A stretch of DNA of 64,000 nt from Thalassia testudinum (lineage: Eukaryota; Streptophyta; Magnoliopsida; Alismatales; Hydrocharitaceae): positions 73,520,001-73,584,000 of the forward strand of contig JAZHRO010000002.1 in NCBI GenBank assembly GCA_037157565.1. Direction: 5' to 3'. Each line of letters starts with the position of its first letter. Position 1 is the stretch's first letter. Both the position numbers and the translations under genes were made by a program. Below, piece after piece: positions 57,376 to 64,000 of the stretch. The notes beneath the pieces are model-generated. The model was not told the DNA's origin. It was given only the letters and a program-made list of their open reading frames with translations, and made no database searches.

Positions 57376-59162
57376 TGTTAGTGCTAGTGCACCGCGATCG
57401 TTTATTTTGATGATAACAAAACACGTGCCATTTAACATTTACACTTGAAGTCTTAGATTCCAAGTCAATTGCAAATGGAGACATGGTTAGACAGAGTTCG
57501 AGCTCGCATACATGGCGAATTGGAGGAGCTTGACGGAGAACAGAGGAGCTTCGCGAGGAGCAATGGCTTGAAGAAGGAAGGAGATGAAGAATATAATAGA
57601 TTTCCTCTCATGCTTGTACTCTATGTATTTTTGTTTCATTTGTTACTCTTTATTTTATTACTTAGAATTCATGTTAAAGAGCCTTAAAGTACCCTTACAG
57701 TAGTCCTAGGAACACCTGCACTATCTTAGGATACTTAGATTTTCTGTAGAGAACTTAGAAAATCAAAATAGGATTCAAACAACCTTTTTAGACGTCTAAT
57801 CTGAAAATCAGACGTCTGATAAATACTTTTAAGATGTCTGAATGTTGATTCAGACGTCCGACTATATTTAGGCTAAACTTAGTTAATTTTGTCTGATGAA
57901 ATCAGACGTCTAGACCTTAGTCCAGACATCTGATAATTTTGCTAGACGTCCAATTAGTGAACCGTTGGCTGGCTTAGCAATCAATGAAGGATATGACTGT
58001 TAGGCTTGTATCAGACATCCGTAGAGGATCCCAGACATCTGATACATGACCGTTTTGCCTCGGCTGACCCAAAATCTCTTCTCAGAGATTTTATAACCAT
58101 TGCATTCTCTTGGGAATCTATTTCTGCAAAAAAATAGGTTTCCAGACGTCCAGATATCACTCCAGACGTCCTGTATGTCGTCTGATGACAATTCACTAGA
58201 ACCCTGTTTAGATCTAATTCAAGTCAGGAAGGGAACTCGCCTATAATCAGACATCTGACTTTGTTCCCAAACGTCTTAAACTGGTTTTCCAGACGTCCGA
58301 TGCCAGGATCAGACGTCTGATAACCCTGTCAGTGTAATGATTAATCCTGATTTCGGCTAGATTTTCTTGGACCTTGCACCCAACGGCTATGTAAGCCTTC
58401 CAAGACCTTCCAAAGCCTTCCTAGGGCCTCTATAAACAGAGAACCTTTTCCACTCAAAACACACACCAAGTACAAGCATTTCCACATCCATGTGTCAAAT
58501 TGATCTCTAGAAGAAGCTCTAGCTCTTCAAGCACTCACTTCACCTAAGAGCGTCGTGCTGCTGTGCACCCGCTCTCCTGCCATAGTTCACGAGAGTGTCG
58601 TTGTGCCATTGCGTGGTTCACGCACCCGCATCATCGATTCGACACACTCTTGCAAAGGGAAGTATCCTTACTCCTATAGAAGCTTAGGTCAAAAATATCT
58701 TTGTTGGCTCTATAGGGCTATTCTTGTATTTTACTTTGCTTGTGTTGGGTATTCGCCTTGCGAATTCCCGTCTCCTTCGTGAGACAAAATCCTTCTTGTG
58801 AAGAGAAGGGGTTTGAGGTACACTACCCTCGTATAAAGTAGTGTGGTTGTAATTGCTCCTTCGTGAGACAATCCTTCTCGTGAAAAGAAGGGGTTTGAGG
58901 TACGCTACCCTCGTATAAAGTAGCATGGTTGTAATTGAGGTTGTACTACCCTCATTAAAGTAGTACGTTAGTAGATTTGATCAACTTCGTTGATCAGAAA
59001 ATCCTAACTCGAGAGGGTTAGGTGGTGGTTTTCACCCGAGTTGGGTTTCCACCTAAAAATCATTGTGTACATTGTGTGATTGTCTATTTTGTGATATTGT
59101 TATATTTTAATTTTGCATTTTTACGTCACGCTGATCTCACCCCCTCCAAGTAGGGATTTACA
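57376..59162 (+). repeat. 3' LTR of element F, with internal tandem duplication
   Basis: 1787-bp partner of 53608-55327. GACGTC repeats are at 57787-58325 and a mutated TATA is at 58431. An imperfect direct duplication of about 83 bp (58772-58855 and 58856-58937, starting ctccttcgtgagac) is absent from the left LTR and explains its greater length. Confidence 0.85.
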
Positions 59163-59275
59163 GATAGGATCGTTTAGGGTAGTCATGCCCTACTCCAAAG
59201 GGGTAGTTAAAATCGCAGATCCGAATACTGGGCATACTTTCACAGTCAATGGTTAAAGATTGAAACACTTCCTCA
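59163..59275 (+). pseudogene. Element D pol, last fragment
   Basis: Resumes after F with SFRVVMPYSKGVVKIADPNTGHTFTVNG*RLKHFL, matching the end of E pol (50420-50531). It contains one stop. This shows F interrupts the same frame that E interrupts 5' of it. Confidence 0.8.
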
Positions 59276-60675
59276 ACAAGGTTTCCCCAAAGGAGGTTGT
59301 CACCCTCATTGAGGGATGACACGAAACACTGCCCAGCTAGAGGCATTAAACTCAGCGCTTCCTGGGAGGCAACCCAGAAGATTCAGACTGATCAGGTATT
59401 TTACTTCACTCAGATAATATCTTTTTGAACCCCTGTTGCATCCATGAATTTGTCAATGAGGACTTTATCCAACTTAAGCATGGGGGTGGTAAATTGCATA
59501 ATTATGAGTTCATTTAATCGGTCTGAATGGAATAAAAAAAATTGAATTTAGGAAGAAAAAACCTTAGGCATTAGGAACTTGTCAACAGTGGGAAATAATA
59601 CAAAAAGAACCGGAACACTTAAGAATTTTCAGGCCATCAGAATTAATCAGCCCGGGTGTCTGTTAAAATATAGATTTGGCTTCAAATCCTTGCAACATTA
59701 CTTTATTATAATCCACCAATAAAATAAGGTGATAAGTATACGACTTATCAACTCACCTTCTAACTCATAAGGACTTTTAGTATAAGCATCTGCACACATG
59801 TTTGCATTGACTCACTCCTCGAAGATTCTGACAAAAATTGGGTAGCTAATGAACCTTCTAAGGTGGTATGGCTGGCAAGTTGTCGTGGGTAACAACCCAT
59901 TGGCCGGTTGTCCAAAGCCCAACCACAAGACCACCTTCTTTTTATTGCCTCTAGGTAAATTTGAGATCAGGGAAGCCACCTACTAAAAAAAAAATAGAGA
60001 GAAGAAAAAAGATCAAAATAAGCTACACTTCACCGCACGAGTATGGCTAGCAAGTGATCGTAGGTAATAGTCCATTGGTCGGTTGTCCAGAACCCAGCTC
60101 ATTAAATGCACAAAAAGACCCAAAACACTTAAAGAAGAAGTGGGGAAGTAGAGCAAGCCAGGAAGATATACACTGAAAAAATCCTTGTGTTGACCCCAAG
60201 TTGAACAAAGGTAGGGAGAAAGCTACCGATCGGACAAATACACCTTCAGGCAAAACACTTCCTTTCCCGGTCACCTAAGGGCGTAGAAACCCGAAGTCTG
60301 TCTGAATTACCATTGAGTGAGTCTATCACGATCTTCACACCAAGATGCTTACCACTTAGAGTCTTTTCCTAGTTTTTAGTGGGTTGGGTAGCCATAAAAA
60401 GTTACCAACACACTCTTAACTCCAAAGATCTAAAAATGAGAAAAGATGAAAAAGAAAAATATATATATATGTACTTGCCTTAAAGCAAGGATTCAGGCGA
60501 TTCATATTTTGGCAGACGCTCGGGCGCTGTTTAGTCTCTATAAATCAAGATCTTAGTATATTTCCTCCTGTTGACAAGTAACAAAATGTCTAAGTAATTA
60601 CTTCTTGGATTCTGACTGAGAATAATGGCTAGAATAAACCTTGCTAGGGACTAGCAAGGTGAAAGCATGGGGGTA
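59276..60675 (+). other. Element D post-integrase noncoding region and polypurine tract
   Basis: Collinear with E 50532-51908: GGGAGGCAACCC motif (about 59366-59378), aacttaagcatgggggtgg (about 59470-59488), two tatggct modules (59867-59927 and 60042-60101), a CCTTGCTAG/CTAGCAAGG hairpin (60639-60659) and polypurine tract gaaagcatgggggta (60661-60675). Confidence 0.7.
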
Positions 60676-62149
60676 TGATAACACCATATTTTACAATGTT
60701 AATTCGGCCAAAGGGGGTCGGACTTAAGGGTAAAATGCACAGATAACACATCATAAATAGGAATGGGAGTATTACATGCATCGCACATCAAGATTGCTTA
60801 TAAAGCATTATTAATGGCCATTTGTACATGTCAAAACAGGCCTCAGATGAGCGATCAGACCACACAGATGGATTCAGAGTGACGAACGGAGTGCAACGGA
60901 CTCAAAATCAACCAAATCCAACATCCGGAGCTCCCACAATTGGCCCAAGAAGTTCTGACCGTTGATCTGATGATCAACGGTCATAAGGCCACCACGTGTC
61001 GACATCGCTGCGCCCCTCGACCGCAGCACAACTCCACCGCACCGCGCACTGCAACTTTAAGCCATCTAATCTTTGATCGCACAGCTGAGAAGCGCGCGCC
61101 CCTTGCCCCCTACAACCATAGCACCCTCAACTGCAGCAGCTCACAACTATTTGATCTTCATCCAACGGTCGCCCGCACCGCGCCAGCACCTCATCTCCAT
61201 GACAATCGGAGGGTGCAGCGTAGCGGTACGTGCCTCACCCTCGCACAGTGGGGCGCGGGTTCGAGGCCCCCGCTGCAGTGCGAATTCGAGCGATCACGAG
61301 GTGCGTGATTATGGCCGTTGATTTGCGATCGAGCGACTCGGAAGCGGGCGACGCGGCACACTCCCGCGCATTCGATGCAGACGCCCGCGATGATGCGCAG
61401 GGTGCGAGCTCAGCAGGCGCAATCCAAAGGCGTGACCCACAAGCGCTCCCGACTATTCGATCTGTGATCAAACGACCTACAACGCGCGCACACTGTTCGC
61501 GCACGAAGAACGGGCACGTGTGTGAGACCATTAGGTAGGGAGCTTCACTGACGTTTTGGGAAGGGTTTTAGCAACGTCTCGGACGTCGCTAAAACCCCTT
61601 CTTCATTTGAAAAGCCCTTCTCCCTATTTAAATCCCTTCCAACCACCCATGGAAGGCATTCAATTCACTTAGCAAAAGTTGTATCACCCTCCTAGCCTCC
61701 TTTAGCTTCTCTTGTAGTCAACGGAGTCGACGAGCCACCAACGGAGCCTCCTTCCACCGCCGTGGCCGCCTCGTCGTCTCCCCACTTTCTCTTTCTCTTC
61801 CTTTACTCTAGCTTTACTTTCCCTTTGTTTAAGCATTTAGCTATCATTGTATTTGTAAAACTTGAATTGCATGTTGAATATAGTGTTGATGTTGTTCTCC
61901 ATCTTGATTTAAGTAATTGCTATGATTTAAAAGACTCTAACCATACTCTCTCTCTCTCACTCGCTTTTCTCCCACGTCTTCTCGCAAGCAAAAACCCGTC
62001 ATTCCCGTACACTAAGTGACAAGAAAAATTTGATTTTCATGCCTCCCTGACTTCAACACTTGGACTCATGTCCGTTTCTTCATTTAAAATCGACGTTGCG
62101 AACACAAATTATAACAATCCTTTTAAACAAACACATCCGTAGCACGTCA
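60676..62149 (+). repeat. 3' LTR of element D
   Basis: 1474 bp, TGATAACACC...GCACGTCA. Contains a 24-nt palindrome ACCGTTGATC-tgat-GATCAACGGT (60958-60981), further GATC-centred inverted repeats, a tRNA-like stretch with a GGTTCGAGGCC B-box-like motif (61258-61268), a CTATTTAAA TATA-like box near 61625 and a (CT)n tract. Followed by the GGTAG duplication. Confidence 0.88.
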
Positions 62150-62154
62150 GGTAG

Positions 62155-62349
62155 AAGAAACTCTTTATCATGTACACAGTGGAAGAACCTGAAAGGACTT
62201 TAAAAAACTCAGGAAACCTACAAAAAAGGTAATAAAATAAAACATAATTTTAATAAGAAAATATGAGCTTTAAGAAGAAAATGATACATTTAAAGAACAA
62301 ATAAATGAAACTTATAACTAAAAAATTAAAATATAATTTTATTTGTAGG
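62155..62349 (-). other. CACTA sequence after the tnp2 gene
   Basis: AT-rich. On the minus strand a good splice acceptor-like CTTTTTTGTAG lies near 62225, so this may be the last intron and exon of the tnp2-type gene. No domain is recognised. Confidence 0.35.
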
Positions 62350-64000
62350 TTAAGGATTAATACTCTTGTAAATTATCTTATATATCAATGTCAGTTGTAC
62401 AAGGGACAACTTCATTTTGTGGGTTTTTCTATTATGCTTCAGATTCAACATTTCGATTGAGATCCTTTCCTGCATTGTATTGTTCACGCGGTAGAGCTCT
62501 AATGGGTATTTATCCACCCATTCTGTTATTATCAGGCACATAGAATACTTGTACTATCTGACAAGCTAATATGAATGGTCTTGAAGACTGAAGAATTCGA
62601 TGGTTCTTACTTAAATTCAACAAACCGTGTTTCTTATCCACTTTGAATCCAACGCCTTCTTCGAAAATATCAAACCAATCACACTTGTATAGAACCACCT
62701 TACAGCCAAACCCAAAATCATTTTCACAATCTCTTCAATTTAACCATATTACCCATCACAACCAATACTTAGGTCACAACTAACGAGGATTCTAGCCTGT
62801 TACGTGGCCTTCGCATTATCAATTGACCTTACTCTGAATCTAAATCCGTTAATTACGTAACCCAAATGATAACGTCCGTATGTCAGGTGTATCAACAATT
62901 ACATTAAAATCCTATACCCACCATGGATCCTCCTATTCTTTCAATTTATTTACATGATCCTTAAACCAATCAAGGACTAAATTCACATGTAGATGGATCA
63001 GAGGATTCTTTAAATTCATTGTAAAATTCATCCACTTCTAAAATTTGCTTTAGAATGTACAAGTGAGTCAATCGTTGATCCATTTCCAAGATGGACTTGA
63101 CTTCATGTGGAGGATCAATAGTCGATACATTCAAGTCGATTAAATCGATTGTCTATCTCATTCATGTACATGGTACAGAAGATAATACATTCTTCTAAAA
63201 GATATCCTTCTACAATTGACTCTTCTGGCTTTGCCTTATTCAGGATATAATCTTTCAACTTCTTCAAATATCATTCAGTTAGATATATCCATCTGTACTA
63301 CATGGGTTTAGCAACTCTCACTTCATTTGCAAGATGAAGCGTGACATGAACCATCATATCAAAGAATGCAAGCAAGAAAATCTGCTTCATTTTACAAAGT
63401 GTGATTACAATTTGTTTATCGCAGTACTCCAACAATTTGGGATCAAATATCTTAGAACATATGAATTTAAAATATTGGCTCATCTCTGTAAATGAATAGA
63501 CTACTAAATCAGGCATCACTCCACGTATTACTAGTGGGAATAAGATTTGCATATACATATGAGAATCATAACTTTTTAACCCACAAATCTTCTGTGCTTC
63601 ATTTACGTAACGTGAAAGCTGGGACGAATAAGGTATCATTGTTTTCATATCATTCATTATTTTAACTGTATCATTTGGATTGTCTGTTAAGTTTAATACA
63701 TCTAAACTGTTGTCCATTACATTCATCTCAACATGCATAACATCTAAATTGTACCACACGGTCAAATTCTGCTAATTTGGAAGCTCCATAAAAAATCTAC
63801 TTTTCTTCCTAAATCCTAAATGTCACAAGGAAGTCAAGTCATTTTTTCAAAGACAACCCAAACGTATTTCACTGAGCTGTTCCAATGTCTCCATGATTTT
63901 CACACCAAAAAATCTAATAAAACTTGTACTCAGTTTATTTTTCAGATTCTTCGATGAATACCGACATGCTTTACCATCAAATCGATCTTTGAATTGTGAC
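62350..64000 (-). pseudogene. CACTA tnp2-type transposase gene, C-terminal half (DUF4218, DUF4216)
   Basis: Runs off the right edge of the window. On the minus strand it shows the end of the tnp2 domain (NLDVMHVEMNVMDN, 63298-63765), then DUF4218 features (GLKSYDSHMYMQILFPLVIRG, CDKQIVITLCKMKQIF, FFDMMVHVTLHLANEV). Further left are a DUF4216-like block (VLYKCDWFDIFEEGVGFKVD, SRPFILACQIVQVFYV, 62510-62698) and a PRE-Y-like end. Stops and frameshifts are frequent (for example RKKSRFFMELPN*QN). In CACTA elements this protein is the transposase, and the Transposase_24 gene normally follows it, as here after removing later insertions. Confidence 0.85.

Larger units (their letters stand above)
53608..59162 (+). 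mobile_element. Element F: gag-only Ty1-copia retrotransposon (TR-GAG-like)
   Basis: 5,555 bp with LTRs 53608-55327 (1720 bp) and 57376-59162 (1787 bp), both TGTT...TTTACA. Flanks GACAG (53603-53607) and GATAG (59163-59167) differ by one transition. A degenerate iMet primer site follows the left LTR and a purine tract precedes the right one. The 2-kb interior carries a copia-type gag and nothing of protease, integrase, RT or RNase H. This matches the non-autonomous TR-GAG class known in plants. LTR divergence is high (roughly one base in ten over the first 150), so it is old. Confidence 0.85.
33738..62149 (+). mobile_element. Element D: Athila-like Ty3 retrotransposon, host of three further insertions
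   Basis: Flanked by perfect GGTAG duplications (33733-33737 and 62150-62154). It has a truncated 5' LTR (33738-34558) and a 1474-bp 3' LTR (60676-62149), both beginning TGATAA. The internal order is gag, protease, RT, RNase H, integrase (37409-42375, resuming at 53329 and 59163), then a long noncoding stretch and polypurine tract. It is broken by G, E and F. Dozens of stops make it an old copy. The lineage assignment rests on the gag and protease motifs, the D-L-G-A protease box and the noncoding 3' region. Confidence 0.88.

Overview
The window reads as a block of plant (angiosperm) intergenic heterochromatin. I found no host gene, rRNA, intact tRNA or CRISPR array. The protein families present are plant types: CACTA tnp2/DUF4218/DUF4216 and Transposase_24, a plant L1-type LINE with DUF4283 ORF1 and an RNase H tail, Athila-like Ty3 elements with tRNA-Asp-type primer sites, Tekay-like chromoviruses with a chromodomain, and a Ty1-copia gag. 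The species cannot be named from this sequence.

The main result is that almost all 64 kb can be unpacked as nested insertions. Layer 0 is a CACTA transposon on the minus strand. Its tnp2-type gene lies at 62.4-64 kb and its Transposase_24 gene at 2.2-4.2 kb, so later insertions have pushed them about 58 kb apart. Layer 1 comprises (i) element H at 1-2161, the 3' end of an Athila/Tat-like Ty3 element; (ii) a full-length LINE at 4390-33162 (minus), bounded by a 14-bp direct repeat; and (iii) an Athila-like element D at 33738-62149 (plus), bounded by perfect 5-bp duplications (ggtag). Layer 2 inside the LINE comprises a probable solo LTR C (about 5046-7325), chromovirus A (11639-21957, duplication cgatg) and chromovirus B (22872-32617, duplication catga). 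Layer 2 inside D comprises a deleted minus-strand element G (34559-37408), a second Athila-like element E (42376-53328) and a gag-only copia element F (53608-59162). With A, B and C removed, the LINE is about 6.4 kb, a normal full length for a plant L1.

Most reading frames are dead. The CACTA genes, LINE, D, E, A and F carry stops and frameshifts, many of which look like C-to-T or G-to-A changes. B is by far the youngest: its two 2688-bp LTRs differ at only about ten places by eye. It has one 872-codon frame in which most of the capsid is missing in frame, followed after a single-base shift by an integrase-chromodomain frame. F is the reverse case, with gag but no pol.

The most unusual signal is a dispersed near-palindrome around GACGTC (typically CAGACGTCTG). 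It recurs about ten to eighteen times per LTR in the Ty3 chromoviruses A and B and also in the unrelated Ty1-copia element F, with clusters upstream of the TATA-like box in each. Other structure not explained by coding includes a tRNA-like module with A and B boxes in the D/E LTRs, an snRNA-promoter-like pair in the H LTR, and conserved hairpins and duplicated polypurine-like motifs in the post-integrase region of the Athila-like elements.
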